From: Lutimonas vermicola
GTDB lineage: Bacteria; Bacteroidota; Bacteroidia; Flavobacteriales; Flavobacteriaceae
Direction of reading: 5' to 3'
Assembly (NCBI RefSeq): GCF_038433205.1
Contig: NZ_JBCDNA010000001.1
Location: 1-64,000, forward strand
DNA length: 64,000 nt
Positions 1-7,830 of this stretch are shown here, piece by piece (within the stretch, counting starts at the first letter, position 1; every line of letters begins with the position of its first letter). The position numbers and the translations under genes are program-made. Under the pieces are notes generated by a model, which did no database searches, had not been told where the DNA came from, and saw only the letters and a program-made list of their open reading frames with translations.

Positions 1-66
1 GGCTATAGGTGTAAAGGCAGTAATGTCATAGCCAAGTAGTACTAATAACCCATATAGCTTATGTAA
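1..66 (+). rRNA. rrl: 23S ribosomal RNA, 3' end (partial)
   Basis: The first ~66 bases match the conserved last helix region of bacterial 23S rRNA, including AAGTAGTACTAATAACCC followed by AGCTTATGT. The gene begins outside the window, so only the 3' end is present. The exact mature end is not certain; it is placed just before the hairpin at 66-102. A 5S gene follows about 160 bases downstream on the same strand, the usual 16S-23S-5S order. Confidence 0.85.
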
Positions 67-102
67 GTTCGCTCCCTTCGGGGAGCGGCGGAACTTTTTT
101 TT
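66..102 (+). terminator. terminator-like hairpin in the 23S-5S spacer
   Basis: AGTTCGCTCCC (66-76) and GGGAGC (81-86) plus GAACT (91-95) form a stem closed by a TTCG tetraloop, with four unpaired bases (87-90) in the descending arm. A run of eight T follows (95-102). This has all parts of an intrinsic terminator, yet it lies between 23S and 5S in the same orientation. It could instead be an rRNA processing stem, or be read through by antitermination. Confidence 0.6.
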
Positions 103-145
103 GTAATGTGATAATATCATTATCTTAATATGTCAACCTTTACAG

Positions 146-161
146 GTTACCAACAGGTAAC
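146..161 (+). other. small hairpin in the 23S-5S spacer
   Basis: GTTACC (146-151) and GGTAAC (156-161) form a perfect 6-bp stem with a 4-base loop and no T-run. A processing signal for the rRNA precursor is a reasonable guess. The spacer also holds a 12-bp direct repeat (CTTAAGGTGATT at 170-181 and 226-237) whose second copy is the 5' edge of the 5S gene. Confidence 0.35.
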
Positions 162-226
162 TTGATAATCTTAAGGTGATTCCTGCTTCGTTGGACAAGT
201 TCTGCGATTAGGTTTTACTGAAAAGC

Positions 227-337
227 TTAAGGTGATTATAGCGATAGGTCTCACCTCTTCCCATCCCGAACAGAGAAGTTAAACCTATCAGCGCTGATGG
301 TACTGCCCTTGGGTGGGAGAGTAAGTCGTTGCCTTTC
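227..337 (+). rRNA. rrf: 5S ribosomal RNA
   Basis: The core CCCATCCCGAACAGAGAAG and the later GATGGTACTGCC and GGGTGGGAGAGTA blocks are conserved 5S signatures of Bacteroidota. The terminal helix can be drawn between AAGGTGAT (229-236) and GTTGCCTT (328-335), which fixes the ends to within a few bases and gives a length of about 107-111. It follows the 23S tail and is followed directly by an intrinsic terminator. Confidence 0.93.
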
Positions 338-342
338 TTCTA

Positions 343-375
343 AACCTCTAACATGTATTTGTTAGAGGTTTTTTT
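343..375 (+). terminator. intrinsic terminator of the rRNA operon
   Basis: AACCTCTAACA (343-353) pairs perfectly with TGTTAGAGGTT (360-370) around a 6-base loop, followed by a T-run to 375. It ends the rRNA transcript right after 5S. An in-frame ATG at 353 for the next gene falls inside this stem, one reason to reject that upstream start. Confidence 0.9.
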
Positions 376-390
376 ATGCTCTAAAATAAC

Positions 391-478
391 CCAGGCGATC
401 GCAGGTAAGGTGATCGCAACTCATCACCTCGCTGCTCATCACCTCAACTCCGAGCACCTCACCTGCCATCGCCTCGCG
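391..478 (+). repeat. 15-bp tandem repeat array 1 (RAYT-associated type)
   Basis: Four direct units with core ATCACCTC or ATCGCCTC have their CACCTC/CGCCTC cores at 425, 440, 455 and 470, exactly 15 bp apart. They are preceded by two units in inverted orientation (391-417). The junction forms a perfect 7-bp stem, AGGTGAT (408-414) with ATCACCT (423-429). Units match those in the arrays beside the RAYT gene at 8.7-9.5 kb. The period is a multiple of three, so the array reads open as a pentapeptide repeat, but I do not regard that as coding. Confidence 0.75.
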
Positions 479-577
479 AGTAAAGACCAAAAAGCCGTTG
501 ACCTGGATCATTTGAATCATTACCAGGATGTTGTAACTTACCTATATTTTTCATATGTATTGTTAGATCCAAAGCCT

Positions 578-2962
578 ATGTTACGAGCATTAGATTTTAA
601 AAAATTAAGACGGCAAGTCAATATCTCGGCTAAAAGTTGGAATATCATCAAAGAAAAACACCCTTTAAAAACACTCATAGGCCAGGACAGGGCTTTACAG
701 GCTTTTGAATTTGGCATCGGAAACAAGAGCAGGGGTTTTAATATTTATGTTTCGGGTTATCCTGGCAGCGGAAAGCGTGCAGCAATTAATCATTTTCTTG
801 AAGAAAAAGCAAAAGGTGAAATCTCTCCCGGCGATTGGTGCTATGTCAATAATTTCAAGGAAGCATATTACCCTAAAAAACTGGGTTTGCAAAAGGGCGG
901 AGCCCTCGTTTTTAAAAATGAAATAGCAAAGCTGATCGAAGAAGCACAAATAGCCTTGCTAAAGGCTTTTGACAGCAAGGAATATGCCAATAAAAGGCAA
1001 GAGATTTTCGATGAATTCCAACAAAAGGAAATTAGTTTGTTTCAAGATATTTACCAAAAAGCGAGTTCCAATAATTTTGCTATAAGCCGTACGCCTATTG
1101 AAATTAGGGTTATTCCCATCGATGATGCCGGTAATCCGATAAGTGACAAAACCTTCAGGAAGCTGAGTAAAAAAAAACAGGAGAAAATCATTCAAACGCG
1201 GGATATGCTGATGATGGAATTCAATGCTTTGTTAAGACAAAACAGGGAACTTGATAAGGAAAGAAAGGAGGCAGTGATCCAATTGGAAAATGATGTGGCC
1301 CTGTATGCAATCGAATCCCTGTTAGAAGAACTAAAAGGAAAATACAAAAAGAACCATGAGGTAATTGAGCACCTGGAGGATGTTAAAAATGATATCATTG
1401 AAAACCTGGGAGAATTTTTAAAAGTTTCCAACCACAAGAATAGGATAACCTCAGCCCCGACGCATCGATTTCTGGAATATGAAATCAATATCATTACCGA
1501 TAACTCAGATACCAGGGGAGCGCCTATCGTGATGGAACTGAACCCCACTTACAACAATCTGTTTGGTAAGGTGGAACACGAATCTGACATGGGTACGCTT
1601 CTTACGAACTTCACACTCATCAGGGGAGGCGCTCTTCACAGGGCCAACGGGGGCTATTTGATTATTCCGCTGAGAGAGCTTCTGTTGAACTATTTTGCCT
1701 GGGACGGATTGAAAAGAGCCTTACAAAACAACGAAGTAGTGATTGAAGATGCCAGTGAAAGGTTTGGTTTCTTGAGCACGAAAAGTTTGAAGCCGGACCC
1801 GATTCCTTTGAATGTTAAAATCATCCTGTTAGGATCTCCCAGGTTGTATTATTTATTGTACAATTGGGACGAAGATTTTAAGGAACTGTTTAAAGTAAAG
1901 GCCGAATTTGATGTTTCTATGGATTATTCCGTGGCAAATGCAATGGATTTTGCCTCAGTAATCTTTAAGATTCAAAATGAAAACAACCTTTTGCCGTTAG
2001 ATCATAAGGCCATTTCTCATCTTGTAGAACAGTCCTGCCGAATAGCTAAAGACCAAAATAAAATTTCGATCAGGTTTGGAGAGTTGAGTGACATTTTGCA
2101 TGAAGCCCATCACTATGCCCAACTGGAGTCACGTAATCAGATTACTTCTGATGAAATTGCAAAAACGATAGAAGCTAAGTACTACCGATCAAATCTGATC
2201 CAGGAAAAAATTATTGACCTGATCGATCGCAATACTTTGATGATTGAGCTGGAAGGATCAAAAATTGGTCAGATCAATGGAATTTCGGTCTTGGACTTGG
2301 GTGATTTTATGTTTGGTCATCCTAATAAAATTACGGTGAATGTGGCCTCAGGGAAGGATGGCCTGATAGATATTGAAAGAGAGTCCAAACTGGGCGGTCG
2401 TTTGCATACCAAAGGCGTACTTATTTTATCAGGTTATTTAGGTGAAAAATATGGACAGAACAAAATAATAAGCCTGTTTGCCAGTCTCGTGTTTGAGCAA
2501 AGTTATTCTGAGATTGAAGGCGACAGTGCTTCAAGTGCAGAATTATATGCGATTTTATCGAGTTTATCACAATTACCCATTAAACAATGGATTGCAGTGA
2601 GCGGATCGGTCAATCAGAAAGGAGAGATTCAGCCTGTAGGAGCAATCAATGAAAAAATTGAAGGTTTTTTTGAAGTCTGCAGGCATCGGGGTTTCAACGG
2701 CAAACAAGGGGTGATGATTCCAAAGGGCAATATGGATCACCTGATGCTAAAACATGAGGTCGTTCAGGCGGTCGAAGAAGGTAAATTCCATGTGTGGGCA
2801 ATCAGTACAATTGATGAAGGAATTGAATTGCTTACCGGGATACCTGCCGGAAAAAGGCTAAAAAACGGCTCTTTTAGTAAAAATTCTGTTCATTATTTGG
2901 TAGATAAGAGAATCGAAGCCTTGAATAAAATCCTGTCGAAAAGTTCCAATGAAAAGAAATAA
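578..2962 (+). CDS. Lon-family ATP-dependent protease (AAA_32/LonB-like)
   Basis: Predicted cytoplasmic ATP-dependent serine protease of the Lon-related YcbZ type, 794 residues from the chosen start. A Walker A motif GYPGSGK lies near residues 60-66, a helical insertion covers about 110-300, and the C-terminal Lon protease domain has the catalytic Ser in GDSAS (about S650) and Lys in NEKIEG (about K693). Their spacing of 43 residues is that of classical Lon. The frame is open upstream to 353, but that extension runs through the rRNA terminator and repeat array 1, and family homology begins at MLRALDFKKL, so ATG 578 is preferred. The gene stands alone between the rRNA operon and a decayed gene. 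Substrates cannot be told from sequence. Confidence 0.9.
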   Translation: MLRALDFKKLRRQVNISAKSWNIIKEKHPLKTLIGQDRALQAFEFGIGNKSRGFNIYVSGYPGSGKRAAINHFLEEKAKGEISPGDWCYVNNFKEAYYPKKLGLQKGGALVFKNEIAKLIEEAQIALLKAFDSKEYANKRQEIFDEFQQKEISLFQDIYQKASSNNFAISRTPIEIRVIPIDDAGNPISDKTFRKLSKKKQEKIIQTRDMLMMEFNALLRQNRELDKERKEAVIQLENDVALYAIESLLEELKGKYKKNHEVIEHLEDVKNDIIENLGEFLKVSNHKNRITSAPTHRFLEYEINIITDNSDTRGAPIVMELNPTYNNLFGKVEHESDMGTLLTNFTLIRGGALHRANGGYLIIPLRELLLNYFAWDGLKRALQNNEVVIEDASERFGFLSTKSLKPDPIPLNVKIILLGSPRLYYLLYNWDEDFKELFKVKAEFDVSMDYSVANAMDFASVIFKIQNENNLLPLDHKAISHLVEQSCRIAKDQNKISIRFGELSDILHEAHHYAQLESRNQITSDEIAKTIEAKYYRSNLIQEKIIDLIDRNTLMIELEGSKIGQINGISVLDLGDFMFGHPNKITVNVASGKDGLIDIERESKLGGRLHTKGVLILSGYLGEKYGQNKIISLFASLVFEQSYSEIEGDSASSAELYAILSSLSQLPIKQWIAVSGSVNQKGEIQPVGAINEKIEGFFEVCRHRGFNGKQGVMIPKGNMDHLMLKHEVVQAVEEGKFHVWAISTIDEGIELLTGIPAGKRLKNGSFSKNSVHYLVDKRIEALNKILSKSSNEKK

Positions 2963-3001
2963 AGGGTCTTATAGCTTCTAACAGCTGAGCCCCTCACCTG
3001 T

Positions 3002-3025
3002 GATGCCTTAAGATCCAAAGGCATC
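3002..3025 (+). terminator. hairpin after the Lon-like gene
   Basis: GATGCCTT (3002-3009) pairs with AAGGCATC (3018-3025) around an 8-base loop. There is no clear T-run, so it may be a weak terminator or an mRNA-stabilising stem. Confidence 0.4.
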
Positions 3026-3039
3026 GTAAATGCTGTATT

Positions 3040-3543
3040 GTGAAAAAGGCCTTCGCATTCAATCTTGAATATGCCTATAGCAATGTACATAAGCGAAAGG
3101 ATTTATATGAATCAAAAGACCTGATGGCTAGCTTGGGCATGGGTACAGGTTCAGCCGTCCTGGCTCCCTTGATTAAAACGATTTCAGCCATCGTAATATT
3201 TAATCTGGTTTATGAATTGTTGAATTCTCTGGTCGATGGAGTAAGGATGAATATTATGGGATGGGAGTCTTTTGGTTATGCCTGGTATGTCTGGATTATA
3301 TGTCAACTGCTCGATGATTTTTCTTATTATTGGTTTCATCGTCAGAACCATAATGTGCGATTTTTATGGGCCGCCCATATCGTGCATCATGCCAAGAATA
3401 TTGAGTATACGGATAAAAACCACGGAGGGTTTTTAAACATTTTTGACAAGGTATATGGAACATGGAAGGAGTTGGATAAGGATATTGATATCGAATATGG
3501 TGTTACCCATCCTCCTGAATCCTGTAATTTATTTGTGATATGA
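3040..3543 (+). pseudogene. sterol desaturase/fatty acid hydroxylase family, internally deleted
   Basis: Remnant of a membrane di-iron hydroxylase of the sterol desaturase family. About 167 residues remain, against roughly 280-400 in intact members. The read frame starts at GTG 3040 without a proper N-terminus or first membrane segment. It retains the first histidine clusters (YYWFHRQNH, then AAHIVHH) but jumps straight from HIVHH into KNIEYTDKNHGG, which in intact proteins follows the last HxVHH box. The usual membrane pair and third histidine region between the two boxes (about 80-90 residues) are missing. In-frame recombination between the two similar HxVHH-coding stretches would give exactly this product. 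With both end and middle lost, enzyme activity is very unlikely. Confidence 0.75.
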
Positions 3544-3552
3544 CCTCATTTT

Positions 3553-4776
3553 TTACAGCCTTCTATTTGCTAATAACGGGGGTGCCTCTCCATTAAATGG
3601 ATTACTTCTGCCAATGCTTTTTGCCCCCATTCCAGAGGCATTGATCACTGCCCTGCTTCCATAGCGCTTTCTGATACGGTCCATGGCCTGGTACAGGCTA
3701 ATTGCTTTGTCACAATCTTCAAATAAATTGATCTGCTGTCCTCCTTCAACCAAATGACTAAAACTCACTCCGATCAGTCGTACTAATAAACGTCGCTGGT
3801 ACAATCGTTTAAACAGGTCCATAATGATGGGAATGATGGTGTGATCGGAAGCACTGTAGGGAATTCTTTTTTGCATGGTATAGGTTTGAAAATCAGAATA
3901 CCTGATCTTGACAGATACACAAGCCGTTAATTTATTCCCGTTTCTCAACTGATAAGTGAGTTCCTGAGTCATGGCTGTTAGGATGGTCTTTAGTTTTATA
4001 ATATCTGTGGTGTCGCGATCAAAGGTTCTTTCTGTAGAGATCGATTTTCTTTCCTGATACTGTACCACAGGAGCATTGTCTATACCATTGGCTTTTTTCC
4101 AGATAGAGCCTCCGTTTTTTCCCAAAACCTTTGACATCATTTCATAAGGCATTTCCTGTACGGTCCTGATTTTCTTGATTCCCAGATCACATAATGATTT
4201 ATAGGTAACTTCGCCTACCATTGGGATTTTTCTTATAGATAAGGGAGCCAGAAATGGTTTCTCAGTTCCTTTGCTGATCCTGATTTTATTATTGGGTTTA
4301 GCTTCACCTGTAGCAATCTTTGCAACTGTTTTATTAATAGATAAACCAAAAGAAATGGGTAATCCGGTTTCTTTGATAACCTTATTCCTTAATTCGGAAG
4401 CGAGTTTATAGGAACCGAAAAACTTATCCATCCCCGAAAGGTCAATATAAAATTCATCAATGGATGATTTCTCATAAAGCGGTACATTTTCTTTGATGAT
4501 ATCGGTAACCATGGTAGAATACTTGGAGTAAATCCCTGAATTACCCCTTAATATGATAGCTTCCGGACAAAGCTGTTTGGCCATACGCATGGGCATGGCA
4601 GAATGAATGCCAAACCTGCGGGCCTCATAGCTGCAGGATGCCACCACTCCCCGGTCGGAGGTACCGCCAATCAAAACGGGTTTATTGTTTAATGTACTGT
4701 CAATCAGACGTTCACATGAAACAAAGAAGGTATCAAGGTCCATGTGAAGAATATTTCTTTCGTTTAAATAGATCAT
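3553..4776 (-). CDS. dinB: Y-family DNA polymerase IV (DinB/ImuB-like)
   Basis: Translesion DNA polymerase of 407 residues. The catalytic acidic residues are visible in MDLDTFF (about residue 12) and SSIDEFYIDL (about 103-112). The palm, fingers, thumb and little-finger order is typical. QINLF near residues 348-352 is a good match to the beta-clamp binding motif, so the protein should be able to work on the clamp. It overlaps the end of the upstream dnaE-like gene by 4 bases, so the two are translationally coupled. Together with the divergent self-cleaving repressor this forms an inducible mutagenesis cassette, functionally like lexA-imuA-imuB-dnaE2 of Proteobacteria. The acidic catalytic residues are intact, so unlike ImuB it is probably an active polymerase. 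Confidence 0.93.
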   Translation of the reverse strand: MIYLNERNILHMDLDTFFVSCERLIDSTLNNKPVLIGGTSDRGVVASCSYEARRFGIHSAMPMRMAKQLCPEAIILRGNSGIYSKYSTMVTDIIKENVPLYEKSSIDEFYIDLSGMDKFFGSYKLASELRNKVIKETGLPISFGLSINKTVAKIATGEAKPNNKIRISKGTEKPFLAPLSIRKIPMVGEVTYKSLCDLGIKKIRTVQEMPYEMMSKVLGKNGGSIWKKANGIDNAPVVQYQERKSISTERTFDRDTTDIIKLKTILTAMTQELTYQLRNGNKLTACVSVKIRYSDFQTYTMQKRIPYSASDHTIIPIIMDLFKRLYQRRLLVRLIGVSFSHLVEGGQQINLFEDCDKAISLYQAMDRIRKRYGSRAVINASGMGAKSIGRSNPFNGEAPPLLANRRL

Positions 4777-7748
4777 GTGTTCAATTTTTTAACTTGTTCT
4801 TCTGCATAACGCGGATCCTGCATCATATCCAGCTTTTTCATACTACTGATCTCAATGCTGATACTGTCAAATTCCTCCATCACTTTTCCGGTCAATTGGT
4901 AAACGCCTCTTCCTCTGAAAGGATATTTTCTAGCGACAGGAGGGAAATGTACTGTATCAATATAATCGCCGTTTCTATCCAAAAAGGTGCCAAAATACAT
5001 ACGGTCCCCTTTATGGGTAGACGTGTTTTTGGCTGTTACATAATAGCCATAGCACATAACGGTTTTATGAACATAAGCAGAAAGGTCCTTGGCTTGAAGA
5101 GAAGGGCCGATTTTGTTGGTGATCAACTCAAAAGGATCACATAAAGGGAAGCCAAGATATTCTATTTCATCAAAAGCATCTTCATATCTGGAACTGGATA
5201 AATGAGGTGTTTGATAGCTGATCTTTTCGGTTTTAAATAAAGTGAAGATCTGTTCTTCCATACTTACTTTATTGATCTTCATATAGGCTTCCCATAATAA
5301 TTCACGTTTATTCCTGCCAGTGAATTGAAAGGCATTGATCTTGATCAGAATAGCTATCTGTTCAATAGAAATAGGGACCCGGTCAATAAAATCATCAAGG
5401 TCGGTATAAAGGCCATTTTCGGATCTTTCCATTACAATCTTTTTAGCATTGGCTACTTCAAAAGAGTGGAGCAGGATAAAGCCCAGATAGATATGACTAC
5501 CTTCAATACGGGTTTCATAATTACTTTTATTGATATCCGGAGCATGGATTATGGCTCCGTGTATCCTGGCTTCATGCAGATAGAGATCTACTCTGTAAAA
5601 GCCCCCGAAATTATTAATCGTAGCCACCATGTATTCAAGAGGATAATAAGCTTTTAAAAACAGGCTCTGATAACTTTCCACGGCATAAGAGGCAGAGTGA
5701 CCTTTGGCAAAGGCATAACCGGCAAAACTTTCGATCTGTCTCCAGATCTCAGCTGTCAATTCATGAGAATGCCCCTTTTGTTTGCAGTTTTCAAAAAACT
5801 GGTTTTTGACCTTTAGAAATTCTTCCCGGGATCTGAATTTTCCAGACATGCCCCTTCTGAGCATATCAGCCTCCCCCAGGGTAAGCCCGCCAAAATAATG
5901 GGCTACCTTGATAACGTCTTCCTGATATACCATCACTCCGTAGGTTTCGGGCATGATCTTTAAAAGGATGGGATGTGCATCTTTTCTTCTTTCAGGATGA
6001 CGATACCTTAAAATATATTTTCTCATCATTCCTGATTTGGCTACTCCGGGCCTGATCACTGAACTTGCTGCTACCAGCCCGAGATAGTTGTCAACCTGTA
6101 ATTTTTTTAGGAGCATCCGCATAGCGGGGGATTCCACATAAAAGCAACCGATTGCCTTGGCATTTTTTAGAAGAAATTTGATCTTTTTGTCTTGCTTAAA
6201 ACGTTTGATATCATGAATGTCAATAGGAGGGATCTCCGGTTTGTTGTACCTGACGATTTCAACAGCCTCTTTGATCTTTCCCAAACCTCTTTGACTCAGA
6301 ATATCGAATTTATAAAGACCGATATCCTCGGCTACAACCATATCAAACATGGTTGTCGAAAAACCTTTTGGAGGAAAAAAAGTAGCCGTATAATGGGTAA
6401 TGGGTTTTTCGGAGATCAGAATCCCTCCGGCATGGATTCCCAGATAATTTGGGAATCCTTCGATAAATTGACTGTAGGCAATGACAAGTTTTGATAAGAA
6501 ATCCAATTGATCGATATGGAACTGCCCTTTACTGAGTTTATCGATCTCTTCTTTGGGTAAACCAAAAACTTTGCCGAGTTCACGTACTGAGGCCTTGAAT
6601 TTAAAGGTATTGTATACGCTGATCAAGGCGGTATTCTTAAAGGTTCGAAAGATGAAATTGGTGATGTCATCCCTGTCACGCCAGGAAAAATCAATATCGA
6701 AATCAGGAGGGTTTGTTCTATACAGATTGATAAACCTTTCAAAGTAAAGGTCAAGTTCAATAGGGTCTACATCTGTAATTCGTAAGAGATAGGCTACAAT
6801 ACTGTTCGCTCCGCTACCTCTGCCAACATAGTAGTACCCTTTGCTTCTGGCATATTTTAAAATTTTCCAGTTGATCAGGAAATAAGAGACAAACTGCTTT
6901 TGCTGAATGATCTCCAATTCTTTTTCCAGGCGATTGAAAATACGGGTGCCCAGTTTTTTATAGCGGTATTTTAGTCCCTGATAGGCGAGTTTTCGCATCA
7001 GCCTGAAATCTAAGGCTTCATTATTGGTATAGGTCCTTTGGTTTTTGGGAACCTTGTTTTCAAAATCGAATTCAATACGGCACTGGTCCAGGATCTCCCG
7101 GGTATTTTCAATCATTTGAGGATGATCTTTGTACAATTCACACAATGCTAAAACAGATAGCATCATGTCTTTTTCCTGTCCTTGTTCAGAAAGAGGGAGT
7201 TTACTCAATAAGGTATTGTTATCGATGGCTCTCAATAAGCGATGCGTATTAAAACCTTTTTTATTCTGAAAGGAAACCGTTTGCAGGATGACCAGTTTTT
7301 CCATGGGCCATTTTGATTTGGAAAACTTCAACCTTGGCAAGTCATCGGGCCTCACCCCCAGAAACTCATTTTTGTTCAAAGGCCGCTTTCGTTCTTTTGA
7401 AAAAGGATAGATCACAAACACTTCAGACATTACCGGAGGTTCTGTTGCCACCATAAATTCTTTCTGATGGAGTAAACCACTTAAGTATTCATTGATAGCC
7501 TGGAACCCTTGATTGTTTTTGGCCAGTAATATAAACTCCTGTTGTACACCATTTCTAAAATCAACTCCAACTACAGGGTTTATATCGTATTTAGAGGATA
7601 GGCGCACAAAATCTATACAGGCAGTCGTACTGTTTATGTCAGTTAAAGCAAAGGTTTTCAAACCTTTATCTTTAGCAAGGGCAAGCAGGTTTTCTGGCTT
7701 TATGGTGCCGTATCTCAAGCTGTAACAGGTATGTGTATTCAGGTACAT
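4773..7748 (-). CDS. dnaE: DnaE-type DNA polymerase III alpha subunit, short (error-prone class)
   Basis: C-family DNA polymerase of 991 residues, clearly shorter than replicative DnaE of Bacteroidota (about 1400) and close to the size of DnaE2/ImuC. The palm catalytic motif PDFDIDF is intact near residue 365, and an OB-fold region is present at the C-terminus. The N-terminal PHP domain is eroded: where family members read HxHxHTxxS, this protein begins MYLNTHTCYS, so two metal-binding histidines are gone and PHP proofreading is unlikely. It overlaps dinB by 4 bases and is read divergently from the XRE-S24 regulator across an 82-base control region. It probably extends mismatched ends after lesion bypass. 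It is unlikely to be the main replicase, which should lie elsewhere. Confidence 0.92.
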   Translation of the reverse strand: MYLNTHTCYSLRYGTIKPENLLALAKDKGLKTFALTDINSTTACIDFVRLSSKYDINPVVGVDFRNGVQQEFILLAKNNQGFQAINEYLSGLLHQKEFMVATEPPVMSEVFVIYPFSKERKRPLNKNEFLGVRPDDLPRLKFSKSKWPMEKLVILQTVSFQNKKGFNTHRLLRAIDNNTLLSKLPLSEQGQEKDMMLSVLALCELYKDHPQMIENTREILDQCRIEFDFENKVPKNQRTYTNNEALDFRLMRKLAYQGLKYRYKKLGTRIFNRLEKELEIIQQKQFVSYFLINWKILKYARSKGYYYVGRGSGANSIVAYLLRITDVDPIELDLYFERFINLYRTNPPDFDIDFSWRDRDDITNFIFRTFKNTALISVYNTFKFKASVRELGKVFGLPKEEIDKLSKGQFHIDQLDFLSKLVIAYSQFIEGFPNYLGIHAGGILISEKPITHYTATFFPPKGFSTTMFDMVVAEDIGLYKFDILSQRGLGKIKEAVEIVRYNKPEIPPIDIHDIKRFKQDKKIKFLLKNAKAIGCFYVESPAMRMLLKKLQVDNYLGLVAASSVIRPGVAKSGMMRKYILRYRHPERRKDAHPILLKIMPETYGVMVYQEDVIKVAHYFGGLTLGEADMLRRGMSGKFRSREEFLKVKNQFFENCKQKGHSHELTAEIWRQIESFAGYAFAKGHSASYAVESYQSLFLKAYYPLEYMVATINNFGGFYRVDLYLHEARIHGAIIHAPDINKSNYETRIEGSHIYLGFILLHSFEVANAKKIVMERSENGLYTDLDDFIDRVPISIEQIAILIKINAFQFTGRNKRELLWEAYMKINKVSMEEQIFTLFKTEKISYQTPHLSSSRYEDAFDEIEYLGFPLCDPFELITNKIGPSLQAKDLSAYVHKTVMCYGYYVTAKNTSTHKGDRMYFGTFLDRNGDYIDTVHFPPVARKYPFRGRGVYQLTGKVMEEFDSISIEISSMKKLDMMQDPRYAEEQVKKLNT

Positions 7749-7828
7749 TGAAGCGTTAAAAAGATAATTTTGGAATATGTTACAAATTTAGGTTATATTT
7801 GTACCACACCTTGATAATATATGTACCA
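7742..7828. promoter_or_regulatory. divergent control region with three TGTACCA-type sites
   Basis: For the rightward repressor gene, TTG at 7770-7772 and TATATTTG at 7794-7801 form a Bacteroidota promoter with a 21-base spacer. TGTACCA occurs at 7800-7806, overlapping the -7 element, and again at 7822-7828, 22 bp (two helical turns) away. A reverse copy, GGTACAT, sits at 7742-7748 on the dnaE start codon. For the leftward genes, TAAATTTG on the minus strand (7783-7790) is a possible -7 element without a clear -33. The layout suits autorepression plus control of dnaE-dinB by the S24 protein, released on DNA damage. Protein-site pairing is inferred. Confidence 0.65.
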
Positions 7829-7830
7829 TT

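Noticed and set aside
353..577. N-terminal extension of the Lon-like protease with a pentapeptide repeat
   Set aside because: It begins inside the rRNA terminator and reads through repeat array 1; the 15-bp period keeps frames open by chance. Family homology starts at 578.
2985..3000. Possible fourth 15-bp repeat unit after the Lon-like gene
   Set aside because: CCCCTCACCTGTGATG resembles a unit only weakly and is not in a tandem.
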